The position numbers were made by a program, and so were the translations under genes. The notes below the pieces were generated by a model that was not told where the DNA came from, ran no database searches, and worked only from the letters and a program-made list of their open reading frames with translations. This document shows positions 41,320 through 51,868 of a stretch of 64,000 nucleotides of DNA, piece by piece (the stretch's first letter is position 1; every line of letters begins with the position of its first letter). Source of the stretch: Adiantum capillus-veneris (taxonomy: Eukaryota; Streptophyta; Polypodiopsida; Polypodiales; Pteridaceae); contig CM043943.1 of assembly GCA_014529385.2 (NCBI GenBank), positions 101,971,855 to 102,035,854 of the forward strand, read 5' to 3'.

Positions 41320-43446
41320 ATGAAACGCTATACCTTTGATGATATCCCAATCATCTTCGGAAATCCAGAAGAAGATGTTGATGATTTTCTTGCTGATTTT
41401 AAAATGGTTTGTCATATCCTTGGTAAAAGGGATGACATTGAAAAAGGGGATTTTCTATTGCTATGCGTTAGAGGCAACGCTGAGCAATGGTTTTGGAGTA
41501 TGTCTTCTCAGATTGAAGATGGATATACCCAAATTTCCAAAGCTTTGAAGGCCAGATTCTCTAAAGTTCCAACAATGGAGGAAGCATGGGCTTCACTACA
41601 GAGACTTCAACAACATGGTGAAGACTACTATGCTTATGAGGATATTTTTTCTCGTCAATGGGAAGGATGTGGATTTAGCTCTACATTTCCAGATTATGTA
41701 AAAATGGATCAATTTATTTCGGGTTTGTCTCCTTTCCTAAAGACTAAGGTTACTTGTAGTGGACCCTCTACCTTTGAAGAAGCGGTCACTATTGCCCGAA
41801 GGAAGTTTCACAAGTACTTCTACATCAAAAATGGTTTCCATCATGCTGGAAGAACCAACCACCATGAAAGTGTTTCTATCAAGGAGTCATCTCCTTTGCC
41901 ATACTTGTCTCCTTCTACTCCGACAAATGTTGAAGAAGTTACTTACATGCTAGCTGATTATTCAAGTGCTAAAGTGTGTGGCCAAGATTCAACTGTGGAA
42001 TCTCTTTCTTCTACCTTTATCACAAGCATGCGAAAATCAACACAAGATATCTCAAATGGCATTGATGATTCAATAATGGATATATCCAACCCTTTGGTGG
42101 AGGATCAATTTCTAGTCCGAGCAGACGAAGCTTTTATGCAACATGACTCTATGGAGAATGAAGACCTTGAAGGTAACCTTGATCTTATGGAATGTTCTGA
42201 GAGTGTATCTAGTCTAAAAGAAGAGAGTGAAGAAGAAGATGAAATCATAGGTGGAGAGATCATAGACCACATTGATCATAAAGGGATGATTGTGTACATG
42301 GAAAGCCAACTCCAAAACGAAGTAGAAGAGTGTGAGTTGAATCCATGTGAGTATAATCTTCAAGAAGTGTTTGAGGATGTTGAAAAGCATTGGTACGACC
42401 CATGTATGTTAAGCATAGAGGAACCTATCATGCAAGAAGCCAAATGTTTCACAAAATCAAACAGTATTCCATCAACCTTTGAGGTGGTACAATGTGAGGA
42501 GTTACAACCTTGCCAAAGGGGGGGCTTAGAAGGGGATGAAGAACATGGGAGAGTAGTAAAAAATAAAATCATAAAAGGAAACTATCAGAAGGGTATCATT
42601 CTCTCCAATGGTGTTTTAGTGGGTGGCTCTTCATTCATGGGACAATCTCTTAGCAAGAAAATCCAAGCTTTTGAAGCCCCAATCATCTTCATATTGGGTT
42701 TCACCTCTTCAAAGTCAACTTCTCCTCTCTTCACATATACCTTTCATCGAGGGCACCATACCTTCTTAAGTGGAGGAGGACATGAATACTTGGTGATGAA
42801 CGGAGATTTCCAAACCTTCTTCATTTGGTTCTTTGGTGTATGGAGGTCGCACATTGTGATGCTTCTGGTCTTCATCATAGATGAAAAACTTGTTGATTGC
42901 TACATGTGCATATTTCATCAATCAGTACCAAAATCTATTCTCTTCCAATGTGTTGGAAGCAATAGAAACCTTCGTCTATTATCTACTTATGTGGTAAAAT
43001 ATTTGCAATACCTTCCAATAGCAGCTGGAAGCATGGATCAAGCTTTCCTAAATCATGAAGGCCATATAATTTTTGACTTGGTGAGCCTACCCAGGTTGAA
43101 TGAATTTTATGAGCTACAGTTCAGGAATTCGCTCATACAAGCTCTTGAAGATCGTAGCAGATACATCAACTTTACACAGGAGGAAGAGCAACCAATCTTT
43201 TATATCACATTCATAGTGATAGAGGCAATGATGGACAACAGTAAAATCTACAAGTCTCTTCAATCAAAATCAGTAAGTGATTCCATACCATACATCTGGC
43301 TTTGGGAAAGATATTTCAAGATCTTTGATCCTGGGGGGTGCTTATGGAAACTTTCTCAATGGAGGAGGTTTACTCCATCACTTCATTTCATCTTGCTATT
43401 GGCTCGGAGAACCTTCCATATCACACAAGGTTTTTTAATCATATAA
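41320..43446 (+). CDS. GAG-D Gag-like protein, 708 residues
   Basis: Intact ORF starting MKRYTFDDIPIIFG, the first Met after the leader. Residues 10-155 match the retrotransposon Gag core (DVDDFLADFKMVCHIL, LLCVRGNAEQWFW, YVKMDQFISGLSPFLKTKV). Residues about 215-410 are acidic and low in complexity (ESEEEDEIIGGE, NEVEECELNP). Residues about 425-708 are a region of no known family with strong hydrophobic segments: PIIFILGF near 456, and DFQTFFIWFFGVW followed by IVMLLVFII at about 496-520. It then has RYINFTQEEEQPIFYITFIV and KIFDPGGCLWKL. There is no zinc knuckle, protease or polymerase. The C-terminal region also survives in the 4860-5389 relic. It could be membrane-associating or bury a hydrophobic core; both are inference. 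Confidence 0.85.
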   Translation: MKRYTFDDIPIIFGNPEEDVDDFLADFKMVCHILGKRDDIEKGDFLLLCVRGNAEQWFWSMSSQIEDGYTQISKALKARFSKVPTMEEAWASLQRLQQHGEDYYAYEDIFSRQWEGCGFSSTFPDYVKMDQFISGLSPFLKTKVTCSGPSTFEEAVTIARRKFHKYFYIKNGFHHAGRTNHHESVSIKESSPLPYLSPSTPTNVEEVTYMLADYSSAKVCGQDSTVESLSSTFITSMRKSTQDISNGIDDSIMDISNPLVEDQFLVRADEAFMQHDSMENEDLEGNLDLMECSESVSSLKEESEEEDEIIGGEIIDHIDHKGMIVYMESQLQNEVEECELNPCEYNLQEVFEDVEKHWYDPCMLSIEEPIMQEAKCFTKSNSIPSTFEVVQCEELQPCQRGGLEGDEEHGRVVKNKIIKGNYQKGIILSNGVLVGGSSFMGQSLSKKIQAFEAPIIFILGFTSSKSTSPLFTYTFHRGHHTFLSGGGHEYLVMNGDFQTFFIWFFGVWRSHIVMLLVFIIDEKLVDCYMCIFHQSVPKSILFQCVGSNRNLRLLSTYVVKYLQYLPIAAGSMDQAFLNHEGHIIFDLVSLPRLNEFYELQFRNSLIQALEDRSRYINFTQEEEQPIFYITFIVIEAMMDNSKIYKSLQSKSVSDSIPYIWLWERYFKIFDPGGCLWKLSQWRRFTPSLHFILLLARRTFHITQGFLII

Positions 43447-43556
43447 CAAAGGTTCTTCAAAGATAAGAGCAGACAAAGACAGACGTTACATAATATACAT
43501 GTTGTATGATCAGATAAATGGTACATGAATGTACCATTATCTAAGGGGGGGGCTAA
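43447..43556 (+). other. GAG-D 3' untranslated end and polypurine tract
   Basis: Short trailer. AAGGGGGGGG at 43543-43552 lies four bases before the LTR start and is the plus-strand primer. Confidence 0.8.
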
Positions 43557-45179
43557 TGATAGCCGTTTTTCGGCTCTCCATAATTGCCATACTAGATTAC
43601 TCCACCCTACCAAATTCACCCAAACGCTATGGCTATCCCTACCATTTCACTGTACATAGGCGTGTGTGAGTTAGGGGGCTTTTTCCATATCTTCTTAAAA
43701 ACCCTCAGCTAGCTAGTCACTGGGCTAGTTGAGCCAAAAAAATAAAAAAATAAAAAAATAAAAGTATATTATGGCCTCTTTGTGTGTAAATATTTCATTG
43801 TATATATGGCCTAAATATAGGGATTTTTTATAATTATTTTGGTATTTTATTTAAATATTCTACTTAGGTGTGTGTTTTATTAAACCTATGTACACCTTCT
43901 TTCATCCTCTTACACCATAATTATATATATATTTTTGCCAATATGTACATACTCTAACCTCATATTTTTCCTTTATACAAATCACTCCCACATTTTCACC
44001 CTCACCCTCGTGAAAACAAAAAATTGATTTCTACTCATTGGTTACTTTTATTATATTATTTACTAGCATACCTTTTCCTCTTTCACCCAAAATAATTCAA
44101 GGAGGGACCATATCATATGATTCCAATATCTTTCCATATCCATAACTCCTCCATATTTTTATTATTATTTTTACTCATTATTCTAACACCATGTGCTCAT
44201 TGAGCTAAAGTCCATGAATAGTCCATGAATAGTCCATACACTAGTCCCACCATGTATATATTTCTTATTTCACCAATAACCCTCCTCCATGCATGGGTCA
44301 AGGGCAACTTGAATGCTTTGTATTATAATATGACAAAGGAGGGGCTCACTCTTGGATGCATTGTACAAATTCAACAAAGGAGGGGGCCACTAAAAGACTT
44401 TTGCAGGCATAAAAAACAGGCTTTTTGGTGAGAATTTTGGCACCTATCTCCACTCCAAATTTGGAGCGGTGGTCAAAAGAGAAAATGTAGCCCACGCTCT
44501 GAATAATCACCTCAAATTGTTTCATGATTTTTGGAGCTACCAGCGGTGAGCTATGATTTTTTGAGTGGACCCCAGTCTGCCCACTTTTCTCACAAGTAGC
44601 CCTTAGTCTTCTCTCACCCTTCCACACACCTACTCACTCTTACACATCCCTCCCTCTCCTTCCCTCACTCAAACCTGCAATTTCCATGGCTTCTCCCACC
44701 CTCTTCACCATTACCCTTCTCTCTCATCCCTATAGTTCTTTTATGAACCTCTACATACATACACCCTCTCCATGTCTCTCTCTATTGCTTCTATGTTACA
44801 ATTTCATTTACCTCTCCTAAAATATCTAAAATTCAGCATCTTAACCATGATAACTTCTACAAATTGAGGATTTTTCATCAACAAATCCTCTTTTCATCGT
44901 GGTGGTCAACCGTGGCGGCGGCGTAAAGAAGCGAAGAAGAAGAAGAAGACCAACGGTCATTTTTTCCACAATCTACACAAGGGTGAGTTCAAGCTTCTTC
45001 AAAGCTTCACCATCTCAATGATTCTCTTTTAATTCACCCCTCTTCCTTCATCAAATCAACTCACTCTACCCATTGTAAATGTAACATTAACTTTCTAGTG
45101 ATTACTAACGACTAACATACTAACACAAAATAGTATTGACCTAACCATAAAAGACACCTCACCTCAAGACATGTATAGT

Positions 45180-45220
<41 letters not shown>

Positions 45221-46244
45221 CTTCCTTAAAACTTACTTTCACCTTATCTACCATCAATAATGCTCTCTTTTGAGCCCACACCCATGACTCAAGCAGACAA
45301 AGAAGGCCCGCAATGTTTTGATATTCAAAAAAATCATAATCCTGATTTGTTAGCTTGTAAATTAGGATTTTCAATAATCTTAATGAGGGGTCTCCAACCT
45401 ATAAATAGGCCCCTCTCCTTCTTGTAAAACAAGCTCCAACATCTCACATAGCACCCCAACACTCTATGCGTGAGGAGAGACTTAGGTGTAGCAACCACTT
45501 GTGAGCTTCACTCTTGGTGTGAGAGAAGCCTTCAAGCTACACATTGCAAGTGAGAGAGCGTGAGTTCCACAAATCTCAAAACCACTATTTACATGCTCCT
45601 TCATCATCAATAAATTGAGGTTTGGTGCATCAAAGGCGTGATTCGATGTTTAAATCTTCGTCCTTCCATTTGTGCAATACGGTTTGGTAAATTCAAGGTG
45701 ACTTGTGTATTTTGAGTTTTATCGGTTGATCTTGATTTTAGAAAGTGTTTTAGTGTGTTTTCCATTGCCAGTTTTGTGTCCATTGTAAGAGGGTATTGTG
45801 GTGAGAGGTCTCCCACACCCTAAGACAGTGTGTGTGTTTTTTGGCAATGATTAGCAATCACTAAGCATTGAGTGAGTTTTGTACAAGTTCTACGATAGCA
45901 TCATAACGAACCATCTCCATTTGCAAGTCACAAATAAGGTATTACGCAAGATCCTTCCCTCTCTCTCTTCCCTTTGCTCTAGCTCTCTCTGGTCCATTTC
46001 ATGTGTGTCTTGGTGTGAGGTTGTTTGTGTGTGTTGTGTGGTGCATCTTCTTGGTTGTGCCAAAATCTCTCTTGCGTCCTAGTTCGCATACCATAACTAG
46101 GTGGTGCCCCTATCTTGTTTTGGTTTGGCTGTGGGTTTGTTGTTGTGTTGTGCTTGTGGTTGCCCCAGCCCCAATTGAGCAGCACGGGAGCCTTGAGGGG
46201 TGTTTAGAGGTCGCCTCTCTTGTTGCCCGCCCCGGACCGCCTCA
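43557..46244 (+). repeat. GAG-D 3' LTR
   Basis: Nearly identical to 38376-41062. It retains the CTATAAATAGG box (about 45400-45410) that is mutated in the 5' LTR. (TC)n lies at 45182-45218. The ends of its G/T-rich tail supply an artefactual ATG (46220) in front of the GYP-C Pol frame. Confidence 0.93.
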
Positions 46245-46246
46245 GT

Positions 46247-48832
46247 ACATACCGTATGTGTGTGGACTATCGAGCACTAAACGATATCACTATCAAAAAC
46301 AGATTTCCCGTACCTCGGGTAGAGGATCTGTTTGATAAGCTACAAGGCTCTACCTACTTCAGTAGGATTGACCTTAAGAGTGGCTATCATCAAATAAGGA
46401 TAGTGGATGAGGATATCTTAAAGACCGCGTTTCGCACAACATTTGGTCTTTATGAATATCTAGTCATGCCTTTTGGCTTGACTAATGCACCAGCTACGTT
46501 CAATCGTTTGATGGAGAAAATTTTTAGACCATATCGAAAATTCACTGGAGTGTTCTTCGATGATATCATCATCTACTCCAAGTCTTTGGAGGAACATAAG
46601 CAACATCTCCAAGTGATTTTTCAAGCCTTGAGGGAGAACAAACTTTTTCTCAACCAAAAGAAAAGTGAATTCTTCCTTCAAGAGATTCAATATCTAGGCC
46701 ATATTAACTCTCACGATGGTATTCGTATGGATCCATCAAAGTTAGAGGTAATAAAATCATGGCCTAACCCAAGGAATCTACATGAGCTAAGAAGCTTTAT
46801 TGGTTTGTGTGCATACTATAGACGCTTCATAGCAAAATTCTCTCAAGTAGCAGGACCACTACACGACTTAACCAAGAAGAACGTTAAGTTTGTATGGTCT
46901 GCTAAGGAGCAAAATGCTTTTGAAAAACTCAAAGAGAAGCTTACTTCCCAACCAGTCCTCGTGCTTCCGGATCTCTCAAATCCATTTGAGGTCCAATGTG
47001 ATGCTTGTGGTGATTGCCTTGGAGCGGTTTTGCTTCAAGAAGGGCATGCCATAGCATATGAGAGCCGAAGGCTCAATGGTGATGAACGAGTCTTGGGCAT
47101 TTATGAGAAAGAGCTTTTAGCTGTCCTACATGCCCTAGACACATGGAAGCACTACCTATTGGGGACTCCATTTATCCTACGAACCGACCACCAAAGTCTC
47201 AAGTATTTCATGACGCAAACCAAGCTTTCCGACAAACAAATGAGGTGGGCAAATTTTCTTTCGCAATTTAATTTCCATATTGCTCACATAGTTGGTAAGC
47301 ACAATCAAGTTGCCGATGCACTTTCACGACGACCAAAAGTTAATGCGGTGTCTATAGCTACTCACAATGATCTATCCTCTATGATAGATGAGTATGCTAC
47401 TGACCCTGACTTTAGAGACATAATGTCAGCCCTTGCTTTGGGGAAGAAAGAGGAACCATTCACCTTGCAGGATGGTTATCTTCTCCATGGAAATAGGCTA
47501 TGTGTTATCCATTCCCTTCGTGAAAAGGCTATGTATGAATCCCATGCTCCCCCATATGCAGGGCATAGAGATATTCAACCTACTCTCCGAGCAGTAGAGA
47601 CGTATTTCTATTGGCCTACCATGAAAGTGGACATACAAGAGTATGTTTCAAAATGTGTAGTATGCCAAAAGACCAAGTATGATAGAGGGAAGCAACCTGG
47701 ATTACTCCAGCCATTGCCTATTCCAAATTCACCATGGGAGAGTATATCCATGGATTTCATCTTTGGATTACCCAAGTCTATCCATGGGAATACAGGAATA
47801 TGGACAATAGTCGACAGGTTTAGCAAGCAAGCACATTTTATTCTTGTCAAAAAGACTATTAAGGCACATCAAATGGCAACTCTCTTCATATCTCAGATTT
47901 TCAAACACCATGGATTACCCACATCCATCGTGTCAGATAGAGATCCTAGAATGACCAGTAATTTTTGGAAAGGTCTCTTTGAAAATCTAGGAACAAGATT
48001 GAATTTCTCTTCGGCCTATCACCCACAAACGGATGGCCAAAGTGAGATAGCCAATCTTACGATACTCGATCTACTCAAGACTTATGTTACCAAAGTAGAT
48101 CAACGCTCACAATGGGAAAAGTATTTACCGCTAGTAGAGTATGCCTACAATAATACTGTACATACTTCTACGGGCAAAGCACCTTTCGAGATCATAGAAG
48201 GAAGACCTAAAAGTCCCTTGCTACTGAAAGTACATGGGAAGATCTTTGCCGCCGATGAGTATAGCCGTGACCTACAAGAATCTTTTCAAAAGATTAGGGA
48301 GGCTATAGCCATCTCTCAACAAAGGCAAAAAGCTGCTGCTGATAAGCACAGAAGAGCCTTAATGTTCAAAGAAAATGATTGGGTCTTACTCAAGTTTCCT
48401 AAGGCTCGATTAAGGCAAACGACGGGCAAAAATCCTACGGGCCATCAAAAGTATTATGCTAAACTAGCAAAAAGATACTATGGTCCTTTCCAAATCTTGA
48501 AGCCTATCAATGAGACGGCTTATCAACTCAAGTTGCCCAACCATTGGCTTATACACAATGCCTTTCATGTAAGCTTGCTTAAGCCCTACAAAGGAGAGCC
48601 ACCAATTGAACCAATTATTGAAGACCCTCCCGAAGTTGAAGACCAAGAAGAGGTGCTACAACCCGAAGCTATCCTTCGGCATGAAGACAAGGTACTACAA
48701 CATGGTAAGATTATCCGACGGTATCTTATTAAGTTCAAAAATTATCCTTTTGAAGATGCTAAATGGATGCAAGGAGTACAACTTAAGGATAGTATGAACC
48801 TTGTCAATGCTTACAATGCTACATTAGAGTAA
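46247..48832 (+). CDS. GYP-C Pol, main part (RT, RNase H, integrase, chromodomain)
   Basis: 861 codons open from the insertion site. The frame extends upstream to an ATG at 46220, but that belongs to the GAG-D LTR. Reverse transcriptase: [40 protein letters not shown] at 46553-46564 with both catalytic Asp kept, QYLGHINSHDGI. RNase H: CDACGDCLGAVLL, EKELLAVLHALDTWKHYLLG, TDHQSLKYF, VADALSRR. Integrase: zinc part with CVVCQKTK, SMDFIFGLPKS, IVSDRDPRMTSNFW, SAYHPQTDGQSEIANL (D, D, E all present), YGPFQIL. Chromodomain: RRYLIKFKNYPFEDAKW. All catalytic motifs look intact, and only the nested insertion and the upstream stop disable the copy. Confidence 0.95.
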   Translation, partial: TYRMCVDYRALNDITIKNRFPVPRVEDLFDKLQGSTYFSRIDLKSGYHQIRIVDEDILKTAFRTTFGLYEYLVMPFGLTNAPATFNRLMEKIFRPYRKFTGVFFDDIIIYSKSLEEHKQHLQVIFQALRENKLFLNQKKSEFFLQEIQYLGHINSHDGIRMDPSKLEVIKSWPNPRNLHELRSFIGLCAYYRRFIAKFSQVAGPLHDLTKKNVKFVWSAKEQNAFEKLKEKLTSQPVLVLPDLSNPFEVQCDACGDCLGAVLLQEGHAIAYESRRLNGDERVLGIYEKELLAVLHALDTWKHYLLGTPFILRTDHQSLKYFMTQTKLSDKQMRWANFLSQFNFHIAHIVGKHNQVADALSRRPKVNAVSIATHNDLSSMIDEYATDPDFRDIMSALALGKKEEPFTLQDGYLLHGNRLCVIHSLREKAMYESHAPPYAGHRDIQPTLRAVETYFYWPTMKVDIQEYVSKCVVCQKTKYDRGKQPGLLQPLPIPNSPWESISMDFIFGLPKSIHGNTGIWTIVDRFSKQAHFILVKKTIKAHQMATLFISQIFKHHGLPTSIVSDRDPRMTSNFWKGLFENLGTRLNFSSAYHPQTDGQSEIANLTILDLLKTYVTKVDQRSQWEKYLPLVEYAYNNTVHTSTGKAPFEIIEGRPKSPLLLKVHGKIFAADEYSRDLQESFQKIREAIAISQQRQKAAADKHRRALMFKENDWVLLKFPKARLRQTTGKNPTGHQKYYAKLAKRYYGPFQILKPINETAYQLKLPNHWLIHNAFHVSLLKPYKGEPPIEPIIEDPPEVEDQEEVLQPEAILRHEDKVLQHGKIIRRYLIKFKNYPFEDAKWMQGVQLKDSMNLVNAYNATLE

Positions 48833-49177
48833 GAAAATGTACAAATTTATTTTAAATAACTCATGTTTTTGTCTTATATGACTAGTCCTCTTTTTAATTG
48901 TGCACAAATTTAACTAGTATGCATGCTTAGAATCATGTTTGTGATGACGACGTCTCTCAAACACCAAGTAGAATTTGTCACTCTACTTTGGGAGAATGAA
49001 ATGGACTAAAGAGCAGACATGCTTGCGGCAGCTATGTCTCCCAAGCACCAAATGGATTAGTCATCCATCTTGGAAAGATGTCGTAGGGTAAAAAGGGATC
49101 CTTTACCCGCTAAGTACGATTGACTAATGACTAAGACTTTATCTCTTCTACCTCATAGTCGAGGATGACTATGATTT
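48833..49177 (+). other. GYP-C trailer after Pol
   Basis: About 345 bases between the Pol stop and the polypurine tract. An imperfect internal repeat (CTCAAACACCAAGTAGAATTT and CCCAAGCACCAAATGGATTA) is visible, but no open frame of note. Confidence 0.5.
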
Positions 49178-49191
49178 CAAGAGAGAGGTAA
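49178..49191 (+). other. GYP-C polypurine tract
   Basis: CAAGAGAGAGGTAA directly before the 3' LTR. Confidence 0.8.
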
Positions 49192-50816
49192 TGTCATAAA
49201 ATCTAATATCTAACTAACCCAAATGATTTTCTCATATTAAATTGATCACTTAATGTGGGAGAATAAACGGGAACAAGTGTTAAGATATAGGTATGTGCTT
49301 ATGGATCTATCTCAACACGGGGCCAATGGTAAAGGGGCCCAAAAGGGAGATGGTCTATCAAAGAGCAAGGCTAACCAATGGAGCATAAGACCTTAGGGTT
49401 AGCTTCATTGAAGACCTCCAATAAATGTGTGTAAAAGTCCTTTGACCTTAAGTAAGCTAGGGCTGAGCTTGAGGTGGGAACCCGGCCCAAGCTCGAGGTG
49501 CTTGTCCTGCTTGAGGTGCTTGTCATGCTTGAGGTGTTTTTCATGCTTGAGGTGCTTGATTAAGATGCTTGAGGTTCTTGACTGGCTCCATGCTTGAGGT
49601 GCTTGACTTGCTGCATGATTAAAGTACTTGAGGTGCCTTGAGAAGCTTGCCTGAGATGCTTGTGGGAACACCCCCTAGTTCAAGTGCTTTGTCATGCTTG
49701 GTGAGTAAGGTGCTTGATCACCTAAAAGTCAAAAGCATTCCTACAAGAGGGGGGGAGATCCCTTTTCCTAGGGGCTAGAGAGAGAACACCCACTCACACA
49801 CACAAGGGAAGCCCATCTTGAAGAGGCAGCAAGGACACATGTCAGGCCCCTACCCATGTTACCTTCATGCGTTGCTTGAAGCGTATTGGCTAGGCTTCAA
49901 AGGGGTCCAATGATAAATTACATGAATTATCTAATTGTTTTAGCATTTATCAAGTCCTCTCTCTCAAAGGGGAAAGGGGGACACTTGTCCCAAGGCTACC
50001 CATGTTGCTTGTAATGGCTCCTGCTTGTGATTGGCTAGGCCTGGAGGGGTCCAATGAGCTTCAGGCATGAGCTACAAGGGGGGGTCGACCCAAGCAAGCT
50101 AGGGGGGTGCCTAGGGGGTATACTCACCCACACACACTCACAAGCACTCTCATTGTGTGATATGCAAAGTGCAAGAGCTCCCTCTCCAAGCAAGTAGAGG
50201 TTGAGAGCCTACACCAACTCTCTTGGCTATGGAGTGCAAATCCAACCAAGAGCCATGCTTCAATGCTTAGGCTTGCCATCTCCTTCTTCTTCATTACTAT
50301 GCTATTATGTATGCTAGCAACAAGAGTATGATAAGTGAGGAACTAATTCTTTCTCCTACGAAATGTTTCTTCTTCCTCTTCCCTACCCTCATTCCCTGCT
50401 AGCTCTCTCCACCTTCGAAGGTGTTTGAGGTCTTGGGACTGAGGCTTGGGATAGTTAAAGCTTTCTTCAAGTTTATGTTATGTTTGTGGTGCATGAAGCC
50501 TTCCATCTTCATGGAATCACCTAGGTCACAAGGAACACAAAGACTGTATTGTAACAAGTCTCTCTTTATGGGAGAAATCATAATACAAATGCCTATTGGA
50601 GGGGGGACCGGCTCCACATAAATCCGGTCCTCAATTGTTGTCATGTTCTCTAAACTCTCTCTCTTGCAAAAGTATTGTATATGCCAAGTTAACTAATTGC
50701 TATGATTATGTTGCTATCTTCAATTATGTCTACCCGCTATGCTCACAAAATCATTTCTTGAAAGTACTCTCATTAAATTCCGCTATTCTCAAATTGAATA
50801 GGCAAATTCCGTTACA
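49192..50816 (+). repeat. GYP-C 3' LTR
   Basis: TGTCATAAAA to CCGTTACA, 1625 bases. About 18 differences from the 5' LTR were seen, mostly substitutions (for example CCTTGTTCA against CCTAGTTCA and GGCATCACC against GGAATCACC). Confidence 0.95.
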
Positions 50817-50821
50817 TTTCG

Positions 50822-51170
50822 ACTCTTCATAATACAATGAAGTATAGGTTGTTTACATGGTGAATCTTAAGGCCAAACGTCCCATTTTACTGGAGATGAT
50901 AGGTTGGACAAGTGGATCAACCTTCTATCATTTCTCCATGACTATATTGGACAATTAGTAGACCTAACATCTCTCTATGTTGTCTAGAGATGAGCTTGGA
51001 CAAGTGATGGACCCTGCTTCTCTCTTCCCTTGGTTTACTAGTTTGAAGACTCAGTATATATACTTTCTTAGATCTAGCTTGAACAAGTGGTGGACCTTGT
51101 ATCCACAATCTTAATTCATTACAAAAAAGTATATGAAAAAATAACATAGGAATGTTGGTTTGAAGGTCAA
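50822..51170 (+). repeat. SAT-G block 2
   Basis: Diverged SAT-G units (GATAGGTTGGACAAGTGG, TTGAACAAGTGGTGGACCTT) that continue block 1 after GYP-C. They fade into non-repetitive sequence near 51170. Confidence 0.7.
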
Positions 51171-51868
51171 GCGATTAGGTTCCAAATGCACATAATAATA
51201 TATTTTACACCCATAAGAAAATAAAGTTAAATATGTTCTTACCAAATTGACAAAGGTAATGTCCAAGAATTCTAGCTTTGCATCTTGTCAAATCTAAATC
51301 TTCATCAAGGCGACATGCATGTATACATCAACTTTCAAGCCATTCAAGAATACATGCACTTAGATTCCATAGTTTTCTTTTCAAAGTCTTTTAGGTTCTA
51401 AAACTCTTTCACATAAAGTATGTAGTGAAAAAAATCTTGAAGCAAACATTTGTGCCCAAGAAAAAGATCCCTCTCACATATTTAAAGTCCATGAATTCTC
51501 TGATCCACAATTACAAGTTTTATTTTGACATCAAACATCAATTCTCTCATAGTTACAAATAAATGCAACCTCGATATATGAATTGACAAAAAATTAATTT
51601 CTTTTACTATATGACCCAACATAGGCCCCAATCAAATAAAAAATGAGTCCCCAGAAATTTGGGTGCACTCTAGCAATACATCAGAGTCCCCTTACAATAG
51701 GATGCACTCCAATAGTACATTGAAGTCCCCTTAGAGTAGGGTGCACTCCATTGAAGTGATCATATAATTGACACACCTTTGTTTTTTTTCTTTAAAGACT
51801 ATATCAAATTATACAAATGTTGAAAGATACACACTAGAATAAAAAAAGCATCTTATGGCCATATTTAT
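51171..51868. other. Low-repeat AT-rich stretch with a short 40-bp repeat
   Basis: No gene. At about 51645-51755 three imperfect units of about 39 bases contain GTGCACTC and AGTCCCCTTA. This may be 3' flank of the FCP1-like pseudogene, which reads away from here on the minus strand. Confidence 0.4.

Larger units (their letters stand above)
38376..46244 (+). mobile_element. GAG-D: gag-only LTR element nested in GYP-C
   Basis: A 7.87 kb element with LTRs of 2687 and 2688 bases that differ at about a dozen positions by eye (about 0.4%). Ends are TGATAG...CCTCA. The repeated target bases are GTAC (38372-38375 and 46245-46248); the next base out differs, so the duplication is 4 bp or a 5-bp one with a mutation. 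The internal region (2.5 kb) holds one intact 708-codon Gag-like ORF and nothing resembling protease, polymerase or integrase. It must use enzymes from another element. A decayed second copy at 4276-6422/21155-21632 shows that this is a family. Excising the insert with one GTAC restores the GYP-C reading frame. Confidence 0.92.
34133..50816 (+). mobile_element. GYP-C: near-complete Ty3/gypsy chromovirus
   Basis: A 16.7 kb unit of which 7.87 kb is the nested GAG-D element. The 5-bp target duplication TTTCG is perfect (34128-34132 and 50817-50821). LTRs of 1624 and 1625 bases differ at roughly 18 positions by eye (about 1%), so the insertion is fairly recent. Order: LTR, initiator-Met primer site, gag-protease frame, one in-frame stop, start of reverse transcriptase, [GAG-D], rest of reverse transcriptase, RNase H, integrase, chromodomain, polypurine tract, LTR. 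Apart from one stop codon and the nested insertion, the coding region is intact. It lies in SAT-G. Confidence 0.95.

Noticed and set aside
46220-46246. ATG at 46220 as the start of GYP-C Pol
   Set aside because: These bases are the end of the GAG-D 3' LTR and the target duplication. The Pol reading really continues from 38375, so the start is an artefact of the insertion.
49405-49671. Minus-strand frame coding a repeated KHLKHD-like peptide
   Set aside because: It is the antisense reading of the GCTTGAGGTGCTTG minisatellite in the GYP-C LTR. The same array in the 5' LTR does not keep a comparable frame.
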